Origin: Eubacteriaceae bacterium | GTDB lineage: Bacteria > Bacillota > Clostridia > Eubacteriales > Anaerofustaceae | Assembly (NCBI GenBank): GCA_009782515.1 | Contig: WRIY01000007.1 | Location: forward strand, 32,939-96,938 | Direction of reading: 5' to 3' | DNA length: 64,000 bases | Part shown: positions 9,528 to 18,273 of the stretch, piece by piece | Layout of the letters: the number at the start of each line of letters is the position of its first letter | How positions within the stretch are numbered: the stretch's first letter is position 1 | Notes under the pieces: generated by a model | What the model saw: only the letters and a program-made list of their open reading frames with translations | The model's database searches: none | Told to the model about the DNA's origin: nothing | Position numbers and translations under genes: made by a program

Positions 9528-10856
9528 ATGAAACTGCAAAAACTTCTCGGCAGGCTATACAAAGCTATGGGCTTTTACGTGCTGATAGCCGCCTTGCTGA
9601 TTGTTGGCGTCATAGGCGCCCCAAATAAAGTCCCAAGCATCGGCGGTGTTGCAGAGACCCTCCGGGGCGTCAACACCAGAGGAAATATATACGATCGCAA
9701 CCAAACGGCTATCGTTTGGAATGCAAGCGAAAGCGGTCCCAGTGAGCGCGAGTACATGGACGGAGAGCTATACCAGCCATTCGTCGGGTATTACTCCCGC
9801 CAGTCAGGCAGGATTAGCGGCCTTGAGCGCTTGTACGATGAAACGCTGCTGCTTTCAGATGCAGACAAAACTAAAGGCAACAGCCTGGTGCTGACTGTTG
9901 AGGCAGGCTTGCAGCGCGCTATATCTTCAGCAATGGCCACGGATGCAAAAGGCTCGTGCGTTGTGCTAAACGCCTCAACAGGCGAGATACTCGGAATGCT
10001 GTCCAACCCAAGCTTTGATCCGAAAAAGATAGACAGCATTTACAGCTCGCTTCAGAAGTCAGATGTTTTCGTAAACAAAGCAACAGCCGCTTATATACCG
10101 GGATCCGTAATGAAAATTGCTACAGCAGCGAGTATTGTCCGCAATGATCTTGAGGATGAGCAATACCATGACTCAGGCGCCTTTAGGATAGAGTCTTTTA
10201 CAGTTGTCAACAATGCCAATGCCCAATTCGGCAATGTTGCCCTCAGGGAAGGCTTAGGCTTCTCTGTCAACACCTATTTCGCCTATATGAGCCAAATGCT
10301 GGGCCATGATGCGTATGAGCAAACTTTGAAAAGCTTCCTTGTCGGAGAGCGAATAGGCCTTGATTTTGATTTTTTGTCATCTGAGTATAATATAAGCACG
10401 CCGCTCAAGCTTGCAGTAACTTCATACGGGCAAGGGGAGACTACAATTTCCGCAATGCAAATGGCAATGATAACATCATCTGTTGCAACAAAGGGGACAA
10501 TGTACAAACCCTATCTTGTAAAGGAAATAATCGGGCCCAACGGCAATACGGCCTCTGAAACAAGCCCTGTAGCGCTTAGCGAGCCATTAACCAGAGCGGA
10601 AGCTGAAATAATTGCCAGCGGCATGAAGATTTCGGCGGAAAGAGTGGGCCTGAGCGCTCCAAACGGGATCTACTCAAAGACAGGCACTGCTGAGACCGGC
10701 GTTAAGGGCAAAGAGAACCTATGGCTTACATGCTACTTTGATCACAAGGGAACGCCATATACGATTACAATGATGCTGGTTGGCAGGAAAGGCACTGGCT
10801 CAGATCTTGGGCCTGCGGTACAGAAAGTAGCTGACTATATCATGCAGAATTATTAA
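9528..10856 (+). CDS. class B penicillin-binding protein, D,D-transpeptidase
   Basis: A 442-residue bitopic protein: cytoplasmic basic tail, one membrane helix (about 13-31), a short pedestal, then a transpeptidase domain. The catalytic motifs are complete: S193-V-M-K196 in PGSVMKI, SVN near 246-248, and KTG near 384 in SKTGTAE. It forms peptide cross-links and is the natural partner of the SEDS protein just upstream. It is shorter than typical PBP2 or PBP3, lacking most of the pedestal, and resembles actinobacterial PbpA in size and context. Its last 17 bases overlap the convergent kinase gene. No strong ribosome site precedes the ATG. Confidence 0.92.
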   Translation: MKLQKLLGRLYKAMGFYVLIAALLIVGVIGAPNKVPSIGGVAETLRGVNTRGNIYDRNQTAIVWNASESGPSEREYMDGELYQPFVGYYSRQSGRISGLERLYDETLLLSDADKTKGNSLVLTVEAGLQRAISSAMATDAKGSCVVLNASTGEILGMLSNPSFDPKKIDSIYSSLQKSDVFVNKATAAYIPGSVMKIATAASIVRNDLEDEQYHDSGAFRIESFTVVNNANAQFGNVALREGLGFSVNTYFAYMSQMLGHDAYEQTLKSFLVGERIGLDFDFLSSEYNISTPLKLAVTSYGQGETTISAMQMAMITSSVATKGTMYKPYLVKEIIGPNGNTASETSPVALSEPLTRAEAEIIASGMKISAERVGLSAPNGIYSKTGTAETGVKGKENLWLTCYFDHKGTPYTITMMLVGRKGTGSDLGPAVQKVADYIMQNY

Positions 10857-11556
10857 TGTTGATGCCAAGATAGCGCAGCAGCCCGATAAAGTCTGTTAGC
10901 TTTTCCTTATGCGACTTAAAGCTGGCAACATAGTTCTCCACATTTCTAACGGTTGCTTCGCCTTCCTCATTGTCAATAAGGCAGCGAAGAAGCTGCCGCA
11001 GCTGCACATGCTGATGGTATATGGGATTCTCTTTGATAAACGGCACTGACATTGAAACAAGGCTGTAGCGATCGCACAAAGCCCCCGTGTAGTCAGTAAT
11101 CCACAGGGTGTATGGATTCGAAGCGTCAATAAGGCAGTTGCGCATTTCAATGTCCATGTGATAAAAGCCCATCTGGTTAGTCGTATGCACTGTCAGAACA
11201 GCGCTTGCCAGCAGCAGCTGCGCCTGCCTAAGGCTTCTTGTATTCGCATCTTGCAGGGAAATTCTATTGCCGTCTATAAAATCCATAACTACAGCATACG
11301 GATACGATGAGCCTCCAACATTGGCGCCCTCAAAGTATCCATAGTGCTTAGGATATTTTGGCTTTGCATTTTGGGGATAGCTCTCATAGCTTAGGATGTC
11401 AGCTTCAGCCTTATACATTGCGCTTATCTGATCTCCTTGCAGCGTAGAGCATTTTGCCAGGTAGCGGCTGCCATCTTTTTCAAAAGCATATAGGTGGCTA
11501 TTTTTTGACGAAACAGCCAAAGGAACAGCATTGAGCAAATCGCTGGATGTTATCAC
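10840..11556 (-). CDS. small protein kinase-like protein, convergent with the PBP gene
   Basis: A 238-residue protein with a minimal kinase fold. A candidate ATP lysine is K35 (YLAKC), an acidic helix follows (KAEADIL), the hinge region is VVMDFIDG, the catalytic loop is H133-M-D135 with N140 (HMDIEMRN), and the metal-binding motif is D155-Y-T in place of DFG. It has no membrane segment. The set suggests an active atypical Ser/Thr or small-molecule kinase; choline- or sugar-kinase-like substrates cannot be excluded. Its 3' end overlaps the PBP gene by 17 bases, and its start faces the PP2C operon across about 120 bases, so it may share regulation with that operon. Confidence 0.65.
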   Translation of the reverse strand: MITSSDLLNAVPLAVSSKNSHLYAFEKDGSRYLAKCSTLQGDQISAMYKAEADILSYESYPQNAKPKYPKHYGYFEGANVGGSSYPYAVVMDFIDGNRISLQDANTRSLRQAQLLLASAVLTVHTTNQMGFYHMDIEMRNCLIDASNPYTLWITDYTGALCDRYSLVSMSVPFIKENPIYHQHVQLRQLLRCLIDNEEGEATVRNVENYVASFKSHKEKLTDFIGLLRYLGININNSA

Positions 11557-11585
11557 TTTATAAAGCCTTGTACCCTCTTGATTAT

Positions 11586-11614
11586 TTGTTGCACTTTAGC
11601 CTATGCCTTATAAG
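11586..11614 (+). promoter_or_regulatory. candidate sigma-A promoter of the PP2C-kinase-GTPase operon
   Basis: TTGTTG at 11586-11591 and TATAAG at 11609-11614 with a 17-base spacer, about 60 bases ahead of the PP2C start. It lies in the divergent region shared with the reverse-strand kinase gene. Confidence 0.5.
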
Positions 11615-11674
11615 TATAGACTTTTTTGGTGAATAATGCTAGTATATTAGTAGCAAATTTAGTGGTGATAGAAA

Positions 11675-12436
11675 TTGAAGGTTTATGCTAAAACGCAAAA
11701 GAACGCAAGGGCAGAAATGGAAGACGCCCTCAGGTATGCCAGCATAGCAGCAGACACCCTTGGCTCAGAGAGGCTTTTTATTGCGGCTGTTGCAGATGGC
11801 ATTGGCAGCCTTGCTTTTTCATCCTTCTCATCAGAATATGCTATAGTGTGCCTGTTTAAAGAGGCAATGGATTTGGCTCTCTCAGAAGCGTTTGCGGCTA
11901 GCAGCCTTGAGGCTAAAAGCCAAGTTATGCTTGATTGGGCATCCGGTGCGCTGGACAGTGTAAACAGCCAGGTTAAGGCGCGCTTTGAGAACGCCAATGT
12001 CGGCACGACGCTAACGTTTGCTGCTGTTTTTTCGAATGCAGCCATAGTATGCGCATGCGGGGACAGCCCTGCATACCTCATAAACGGCAGCAATGCTGAG
12101 CTGGCAGTTGAGCTTGACAGCGTTAATGGCGTGCAAGGCCAAATATCATCATATATTGGCTGTCCCAGCGCCCATTTAAAAATAAACGCAGCCAAAATCA
12201 GGCCAAAGGCGGGGGACCTGCTTGCTATTGGCTCAGATGGAGCATTCGGCAGCCTCAGCGGAGCCGAAATTGCTGAAGAGGCCAAAAAATCTTCCAGCTA
12301 CGATGAGGCGCTTAACAACATTTTATATAAAGCATCAAAATCAACCACTGACAACCAAGCTATAATTCTTATAGATTTTGCAGAAACTAAGGAAAGAGGC
12401 GGCTTATTCAGGCCATGGAAAACATCCCTTTGCTAA
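11675..12436 (+). CDS. PP2C-family Ser/Thr protein phosphatase
   Basis: A 253-residue PPM/PP2C phosphatase with the metal-binding series in order: EMEDA near the N terminus, D41-G in VADGIGS, GTTLTFA, CGDSPAYL, GSDGAFG and the final DNQA. All aspartates expected for the dinuclear Mn/Mg centre are present, so it should be active. It dephosphorylates phospho-Ser/Thr proteins and almost certainly opposes the kinase encoded next, whose start overlaps its end by 22 bases. TTG is chosen as start with GGTGAT upstream; no other in-frame start fits as well. It is a soluble, single-domain protein leading the operon. Confidence 0.9.
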   Translation: MKVYAKTQKNARAEMEDALRYASIAADTLGSERLFIAAVADGIGSLAFSSFSSEYAIVCLFKEAMDLALSEAFAASSLEAKSQVMLDWASGALDSVNSQVKARFENANVGTTLTFAAVFSNAAIVCACGDSPAYLINGSNAELAVELDSVNGVQGQISSYIGCPSAHLKINAAKIRPKAGDLLAIGSDGAFGSLSGAEIAEEAKKSSSYDEALNNILYKASKSTTDNQAIILIDFAETKERGGLFRPWKTSLC

Positions 12437-14274
12437 CAGGCGGCGGCTATAGCGTAAGAATAGGCGAAGTGTCTGCAAGCGCACAAGCGCTTTCGGTTTC
12501 GCCACTGTGCCTTATAGCCGAGATAGGCACTCAAAAGCTGCTCTTTGAAGAGAAGCCGATGCCATTGCCATACCTGGGGCAATGCTTCCTTGAGCCAACG
12601 CTTGAAGGAGCATTTGCAATAGATGAAAATGGCAATGAAACTGAGCTCATTTGCCTTGGCGAAGCTTATGAAAGCGCCGCTGAGGACAATAGCTTTGATC
12701 GGGAGCTTGTCGCTGCCTGCGCGATTGAGGCTGCGTTTGTCCTCGCTCTTTCAGGCCTTTGCCACACAGGGCTTACCCTAAGCTCAGCATATATAAACAG
12801 CAGCCAGGCAATAAAAAGCGCCAGGTTTGGCCGGCTGTGCATGATTACAGGGCTGGCCGGCGCTGAACGGCCTCTTGAGAGCCTGGCCCTTTTGCTTGAG
12901 GGCATTTTCCATACAAAAGCGCCTGAGCTAAAGAGCGCCGGCGCCGGGAATGCGCTAAATGCCATAAGGCAAACGGCTAGCGAACTGTCAGTTTCCTGCG
13001 ACAAAATAAAACCATATATAGCTTCGCCAAGCCACCAGAGGCTGCATACAGTAAATGCAATTGATGAGCGCAAAGGCAGGCTTTTTTTCTCAGCCTATGA
13101 TGAGGGCGGCCGAAAGCGCTTTATAAAGGAAGGCAGCGTGCCAGACGCTTTTGTGGGGATTTCATCTCCCTATTTAGTTGAAATCCAGGGAAAGGCGTTA
13201 ATATACAGTGCCTTTAGCGACAAAACGATCGAGGCTTTTTCAAGCCCGTTCTATGATCTTGACTTAAACAAGGCATTTGCCAAAAGAAAGCTAAGCAGCA
13301 GCGACAAAGCAGGCATATTCCTGTGCGTGCTTTTAGCTATTCGTGAGCTTGCATGTATGGGCAAAGTCCACCGGGACATAAAGCCCTCAAATATCCTGTG
13401 CTACGAAAACAGCAATGGAAGCTTGCAAAGCCTTGTTTCTGACTATGACACCGTGGCGGCGATGGGGGAGTATTCAACGAGCGGAGGATATACCCCCGGC
13501 TATTCGCACCCTTCTATTGAAGAGGGATCAGCCCAGGTTAGCGTCCTGTTTGACATATATTCCGCAGGGGCTCTGCTGTACCTGTTATACTCTGGAAAGC
13601 ATCTGTTTAGCACAAACACCGGATATGAGTCAAAGCACTTCATGCCTGCCGGCAAAGCAAAGCTTAAAGATGCTGCCCTGCAGAGGATGGTTGAGAAATC
13701 GATTTGCCCGCTCGGCAGCCAAAAAAGAGACGGATGGGGCTATGGCCTGGTTGAGTCAAAGCAATCGCCGCTTTTGCCTATCGACGCTTTTATAAACGAA
13801 TACCTTAGTTATATCAGCGTGCAGCAGCCTGATGACAAGCCCCACTTGCTAGTGCCGCAGGAGCTTGCGTTCTATGCAAGCCGGTACCCGGGCACAATTC
13901 AGGCTATATATGAAGTTTCCGAAAAAATGGCTGGCATGCCGGCAGTAAAATCGCGCAAGTCTGCCTTCTTAAGAGACGGGGATGTGCACTTTGTCGAGTA
14001 CTCTTACTCAGCAAAAGGCGGAAGGCTGAAAAAGCTCAAATCATCAGAGCCGTCAAAGCCAAGAAGCGCAGCTTCATACCGCGAAAGAATCAGCCTGTTT
14101 TGCTTTTACAGAACAGGCGAGTACATTCGTTTTGCTGTTATAGATTCGAATTACGTTGCCAGCCCCTATGATGAAGATGAGGGGATGCTTGAAGAGGGGA
14201 TGCAGTTTGCCGTGGAGGACGAAAACACGGCTGTATCAAGCACCTATACAGTTTTAAGCATCAACAGCATATAA
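12415..14274 (+). CDS. Ser/Thr protein kinase with extra N- and C-terminal regions
   Basis: A 619-residue protein with a eukaryotic-like kinase domain in its middle (about 190-460). The catalytic loop is HRDIKPSN (about 320-327) and the metal motif is SDYDT, with DYD where DFG is usual; the aspartates are kept. An activation-like GYTPGYSHPS follows. The N-terminal 190 residues contain helices and a loop resembling a diverged kinase C-lobe, and the last 140 residues form an uncharacterised beta-rich domain. No membrane helix is evident, unlike PknB or PrkC with PASTA domains. The start overlaps the PP2C gene, giving translational coupling of kinase and phosphatase. Confidence 0.85.
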   Translation: MENIPLLTGGGYSVRIGEVSASAQALSVSPLCLIAEIGTQKLLFEEKPMPLPYLGQCFLEPTLEGAFAIDENGNETELICLGEAYESAAEDNSFDRELVAACAIEAAFVLALSGLCHTGLTLSSAYINSSQAIKSARFGRLCMITGLAGAERPLESLALLLEGIFHTKAPELKSAGAGNALNAIRQTASELSVSCDKIKPYIASPSHQRLHTVNAIDERKGRLFFSAYDEGGRKRFIKEGSVPDAFVGISSPYLVEIQGKALIYSAFSDKTIEAFSSPFYDLDLNKAFAKRKLSSSDKAGIFLCVLLAIRELACMGKVHRDIKPSNILCYENSNGSLQSLVSDYDTVAAMGEYSTSGGYTPGYSHPSIEEGSAQVSVLFDIYSAGALLYLLYSGKHLFSTNTGYESKHFMPAGKAKLKDAALQRMVEKSICPLGSQKRDGWGYGLVESKQSPLLPIDAFINEYLSYISVQQPDDKPHLLVPQELAFYASRYPGTIQAIYEVSEKMAGMPAVKSRKSAFLRDGDVHFVEYSYSAKGGRLKKLKSSEPSKPRSAASYRERISLFCFYRTGEYIRFAVIDSNYVASPYDEDEGMLEEGMQFAVEDENTAVSSTYTVLSINSI

Positions 14275-14298
14275 AACTTCTGAAAGGAGCTAAGAAGC

Positions 14299-15021
14299 TT
14301 GAATGATGAAGTAACTGCAGTATACTGCGACTTTCTAATTGATCTGAACAGCTCTATGTCTACACTGTTCAGCTGGGTCAGTCAATACCTTGCTGTGTTT
14401 ATAAATGAGGCAAGCCATGACTTTCCCAGCGGAGAGTCTGCGATAGACATCCTTAATATTGGCTTTAGCCTTTTCTACGAAAATATCGTAGAGAGCGTGC
14501 GCTTTGGCAGCAAGCAATTCACCAATGACTATAACATGATCATGTCTTTGATAAATTGCCTTGAGCCGCACGAATCGTCTAAGCGCTATTTGAGAAATAT
14601 TGAAGGCGCAATAGATGCCTCTATTGCAAAAATGCACAGCGCTGGAGCGAAGAAAGTCGCATTAATAATGTTTTCTGACGCATATGAGACAAGCCAGCCT
14701 GATATTTCGCCTAGAGCCAGCATTGATGTAGCGTCTCTTTTTATTACGGAAAAGCTGGCAGGAGGCTCAAACTACCTGAGATCCTGGGAGATGATGCACA
14801 ATGAAGCTGCCAAGATCGCTACTGAAACTGAAATGCCCGATTTTAAAGTGAATATATGGGACAGCGAGATGTTCAGCGCATGGGACAAAAGCTATGCAGC
14901 AGTTGGCGGAAGCAGGGCTTACGACGATGCAAAGCACTACCCCATGAAGTCATGGGTACAGGCTAGCGCTTATAACCGAATAAAGCAATTCATCTCTGTT
15001 ACCTATACTTTGGGTTCGTAA
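14299..15021 (+). CDS. von Willebrand factor A-like protein
   Basis: A 240-residue soluble protein that reads as a vWA domain. The N-terminal strand ends in D15-L-N-S-S19, close to the MIDAS DxSxS with Asn for the first Ser; a central helix pair follows, then VALIMFSDAYE, the second acidic MIDAS site. vWA proteins bind partners through a metal ion, and vWA plus PP2C plus kinase is a known triad (TerY-P type). The start is TTG, with AAAGGAG about ten bases upstream. The stop overlaps the next ATG by one base (TAATG), so translation is coupled. The family call is good; TerY membership is inference. Confidence 0.6.
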   Translation: MNDEVTAVYCDFLIDLNSSMSTLFSWVSQYLAVFINEASHDFPSGESAIDILNIGFSLFYENIVESVRFGSKQFTNDYNMIMSLINCLEPHESSKRYLRNIEGAIDASIAKMHSAGAKKVALIMFSDAYETSQPDISPRASIDVASLFITEKLAGGSNYLRSWEMMHNEAAKIATETEMPDFKVNIWDSEMFSAWDKSYAAVGGSRAYDDAKHYPMKSWVQASAYNRIKQFISVTYTLGS

Positions 15022-16259
15022 TGGCAAGAAGCGACTATACCATCGAGATAAGCCTGGACAATGCTACACGGGACTTTAGGGAATCGCTTTTAGAGCTGCG
15101 AAAAGACAAAACCCTGCTTGGCATGGCTTTGTTTCTTGCACCTGATGTGATAGCCTACAGGGACAACCTTCCGCGATCTTATAAGACAGCGCCATCAGCA
15201 GCAGAGTATATTCGCATGCCGGTGTTTCTCAGCTCAAATCCTGCTGCGAATGAAGCAAAACAGGCTGCCCTTGGCACTATAGCGATATTTGAGCAGCTTG
15301 AAAGCAAGCAAGCTTCCTGCTCTTTTCTGACGCTTAGCCACCTTGTTGTAAACAGGGCAGACGCTTCAGATGTGCGCTTCATTTTAGAAGAGCCGTTCAG
15401 CCTGTATGCGCACGAAGCGTATAATGGCGGAATCCAAAACGAGCCAGAGCTTGCACTTGCATTCAGCAGCTTTGAGAGCTTTGAGAAAGCCCTTAAAGCA
15501 AAGCTTGTTGAAAAAATACTTCTTGCAACAACAGTGCTGTGGGAAGGCTACGATTTCCCTAACCGCTCGCTTATGTCAGAGCGCTTAGTTGATTCCCTTG
15601 CTGCCGGATGCGAGAGCAATGATGATTTAAGAAAAGCAGTTTCGGAAGGCTTTGGAGAAGGCAGCGAAAAGCCGGTTGCCCAAACCAAAGGCTTCACAGC
15701 GAACTGGCGCCAAAAACCGGCTGTGCTCAAAAGAAAAGCCAGGCAAGCTTCAGCTTACAGCGCCAATGCAGTTATGCTTGTTATGCTGCTAAGCGACAAG
15801 TGCGACAGCAAGATGCGCATGACTGCCCAAAGCTACATGAAAAGCATTGTGGATGCATGCAAAAAACCGGATGGGAGCATGGCTGTTGGCGTTGTCTCGC
15901 CAATAGCGGGCGAAAGCTGCCAAACCTCCTTTACCGGCTTTAAGCAATCCCCGGATGGATTGCATTTCAGCCTTGCATCAGGCACATATGCCCCGGAGTG
16001 CGTTCACGTGCTAATCAGGGCGTACGCAGAAGCGCTTAATTTTTGGCAAAGCAGCAATAGCGCCAGCCTTGCCGCGTTTATTATAGATCCCAGCGGAATT
16101 GCCAAGTCAGGCGGCAGAAACTTTTCGCTGATGATGGGCAAAATAGGGCGCCTAACGCAGGATTTCCCTGATTTTCAGGCTTTCTATATAGGCGATGGCT
16201 CAAATAATGAACACATGCCCGCCCTAAGCGCTACTGAAGCCTCACTACTATTTGTATAG
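15021..16259 (+). CDS. unknown operon protein, 412 residues
   Basis: I do not recognise this family. It is soluble, with no signal peptide or membrane segment. It begins with a beta-rich part (DYTIEISLDNATRDF), has a central helical region rich in Ala, Lys and Glu (about 150-240), and a C-terminal alternating alpha/beta part with hydrophobic strands (SLAAFIIDPSG, FQAFYIGDGS) that could be a Rossmann-like or vWA-like fold lacking clear metal ligands. It is translationally coupled to the vWA gene by TAATG. Its position between the vWA and GTPase genes suggests it is a subunit or adaptor of the same complex. Confidence 0.6.
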   Translation: MARSDYTIEISLDNATRDFRESLLELRKDKTLLGMALFLAPDVIAYRDNLPRSYKTAPSAAEYIRMPVFLSSNPAANEAKQAALGTIAIFEQLESKQASCSFLTLSHLVVNRADASDVRFILEEPFSLYAHEAYNGGIQNEPELALAFSSFESFEKALKAKLVEKILLATTVLWEGYDFPNRSLMSERLVDSLAAGCESNDDLRKAVSEGFGEGSEKPVAQTKGFTANWRQKPAVLKRKARQASAYSANAVMLVMLLSDKCDSKMRMTAQSYMKSIVDACKKPDGSMAVGVVSPIAGESCQTSFTGFKQSPDGLHFSLASGTYAPECVHVLIRAYAEALNFWQSSNSASLAAFIIDPSGIAKSGGRNFSLMMGKIGRLTQDFPDFQAFYIGDGSNNEHMPALSATEASLLFV

Positions 16260-16300
16260 CATGGGGAGATCCCCTAATGCAGAATATGGTATAAAGAATT

Positions 16301-16798
16301 ATGAAATATGCATTTATGGCCCTAATATTCATGCTGCTAGCTTTTATCGGCTACCGCTTTGCCAAGCTTTCATACGAGCTTAGGTCAGGCGGGCGCTGCT
16401 ACAGCCTTGACATAACAACAAGGATGTTTGAAAACGCCCTTGAATATATACGCATATCACGCTATGGCAGTGATTTGGCAAAGCGCGACGCCTTTTTGCG
16501 CGCCAACCGCATTGCCTATGACCAAGGAAGCTTTTCGTACACAGAGTTTTCGCAAAAGGCTGAAAACCCTGCTTTTGAAGGCTATTCTGACCTTTTATTC
16601 TGCCTTGGCTACAAAAGGGCGTTTATCGTGTCAACCCAGCTAAAGCCTTTTCTGATAACCCGCCAGGAAAGCGCTGTTACAGAAGGCAGGCCGGCAAATG
16701 CTGTATATGCAAAGCTTGTTGGCGGCGCTACATACATTTTGGGCAGGCAAGGCTCAGAAAGCCTTACCATAACTATAGATGAACGGAGCAATTTCTAA
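16301..16798 (+). CDS. small membrane-anchored unknown protein, 165 residues
   Basis: One N-terminal membrane helix (about residues 4-20, FMALIFMLLAFIGY) is followed by a soluble domain of about 140 residues with helices (MFENALEYIRIS) and a C-terminal beta-rich stretch. I do not recognise it. It is coupled to the GTPase gene downstream by a TAATG overlap. It could tether the operon's soluble proteins to the membrane where the SEDS/PBP pair works, but that is inference from position only. Confidence 0.6.
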   Translation: MKYAFMALIFMLLAFIGYRFAKLSYELRSGGRCYSLDITTRMFENALEYIRISRYGSDLAKRDAFLRANRIAYDQGSFSYTEFSQKAENPAFEGYSDLLFCLGYKRAFIVSTQLKPFLITRQESAVTEGRPANAVYAKLVGGATYILGRQGSESLTITIDERSNF

Positions 16799-18273
16799 TG
16801 GGAGATGTACACTCAGCGGAGGAACTGAGCATTCATATATGCCCCGGATGCGCAGGAATGCTTGACATACAAAACTGTGGGGTTTACTTTAACAAGATGG
16901 CCTTCGGCGATTACGCAAACATGCCGATATTTCGCCGCATGACATCGCGCTTTGCTGAGATCCGATCAGAGTTTGTTTCTGCTTACCCAAACCTTGCCTA
17001 TTCCGGCATGAGCGATACAGAAGGCGCATATATTGATGCCGCAATAGCAGCAGAGGTTCATGAGTATTTCGATGGCTACAATGATGTTGTGTTTGAAATA
17101 TCAAATGCAATAAAAACCGCAAAGCTGTCCCAGCGCGATGGCGAGAAGCTCGTCAAGTTTGCGCCTATCTCATCCTCTACGCCAGTGTGCCCGAATTGCG
17201 GATTTGTCTTGCCGGAAGACTTTTTTCAAAGAAAAGTCATATACATCGGCATGATTGGCGCATCATCTTCCGGGAAAACAGTGTCACTTGCAGTACTGGC
17301 CAGAAAAGACTATGCATGCCTGAACTATACCGACCGCTTTAAGTTTGATGGCACATACACTGAAGCTGATCCCGGCTACTTTGGTGTATATAAAAGCATT
17401 ATCGAAGACATTAACCAGGGGATTTTGCCCCCGGGAAACCAGAATTTCCGCATACCGCCCCTGCTTATAAAAATGGATATCAGCAATCCCGCCAAAGATC
17501 CTGTCCGCTATCTGATAGCGATTGTTGACTCAGCCGGCGAAGCTTTCCCGGTAAGGGAGCGCATCGGCTTTCTAAACTACTGCAGCGGATATATAGTAGC
17601 TATAGAGGCGCAAAGCGTTTACTCAGATGCTCAGATCCTGCTTGAGGGCAGCGATGCTCAGGCCATGCCTACAGGGGCGATCGCACCTTACCTGTCAAGC
17701 GAGGAAAGCCAGCAGGAGCACGCAGTATCTGCCGCTGTAGCTGAAAAGACCGTAATTAAGGAAACGCTTTCGACATCATATGTGCTGACAAAGCCAAAAG
17801 AGCAGGCAGCCAGCTACTCTGTTGCAAACCCTGCACTGCATATTGGGGTGCTTAACAATATCAATTTTTCTGATACGCGGCATCTTGCAATTGTTATGAC
17901 AAAAGCAGATTTAATACCCGAATCAGAGAAGCATAGAAGCTTTCTGCTCTCAACAGGCGATTACAGCTCGGAAGCCAAGGGAAGGTTTGTATTCGATTTT
18001 GACAGGCTGGGCAAGAAGAGCAAGCTAGTTCAGTCAACACTAAACAGCAAAGGAATAACGCTCAACATTGACAACAGGTATAATACTGCCTACTTTGCAG
18101 TTTCAGCCACTGGAAAACAGCCAGTGCTGGCAGTTCGTGGCAGAGTGGACAGATGGCAAAGAGATAGAGCAGAGAGTGTATCTTTTTGTGATGTAATATC
18201 GCCGATCAATTTGTATGAGCCCTTCATGTGGCTTATACTTAATAAGCTAAAAGACAACGGTGATTTGTTATGA
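16798..18273 (+). CDS. zinc-ribbon P-loop GTPase-like protein
   Basis: A 491-residue protein. A zinc ribbon is formed by C15-x2-C18 (CPGC) and a second knuckle CPNC near residue 131. The P-loop GASSSGKT lies at 155-162, a Walker B/G3-like DSAGE at about 244, and a G4-like TKAD at about 368-371, after an insertion of about 110 residues containing a Glu/Gln/Ala-rich low-complexity stretch. The order G1-G3-G4 fits a TRAFAC-type GTPase, with TKAD in place of NKxD; an ATPase role is possible. It ends overlapping the next gene by ATGA. In known signalling systems such GTPases are encoded beside GAP1-type partners, as here. Confidence 0.7.
   Translation: MGDVHSAEELSIHICPGCAGMLDIQNCGVYFNKMAFGDYANMPIFRRMTSRFAEIRSEFVSAYPNLAYSGMSDTEGAYIDAAIAAEVHEYFDGYNDVVFEISNAIKTAKLSQRDGEKLVKFAPISSSTPVCPNCGFVLPEDFFQRKVIYIGMIGASSSGKTVSLAVLARKDYACLNYTDRFKFDGTYTEADPGYFGVYKSIIEDINQGILPPGNQNFRIPPLLIKMDISNPAKDPVRYLIAIVDSAGEAFPVRERIGFLNYCSGYIVAIEAQSVYSDAQILLEGSDAQAMPTGAIAPYLSSEESQQEHAVSAAVAEKTVIKETLSTSYVLTKPKEQAASYSVANPALHIGVLNNINFSDTRHLAIVMTKADLIPESEKHRSFLLSTGDYSSEAKGRFVFDFDRLGKKSKLVQSTLNSKGITLNIDNRYNTAYFAVSATGKQPVLAVRGRVDRWQRDRAESVSFCDVISPINLYEPFMWLILNKLKDNGDLL

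Noticed and set aside
11683..12285. 200-codon reverse frame inside the PP2C gene
   Set aside because: It mirrors the codon structure of the PP2C frame, which has all family motifs.
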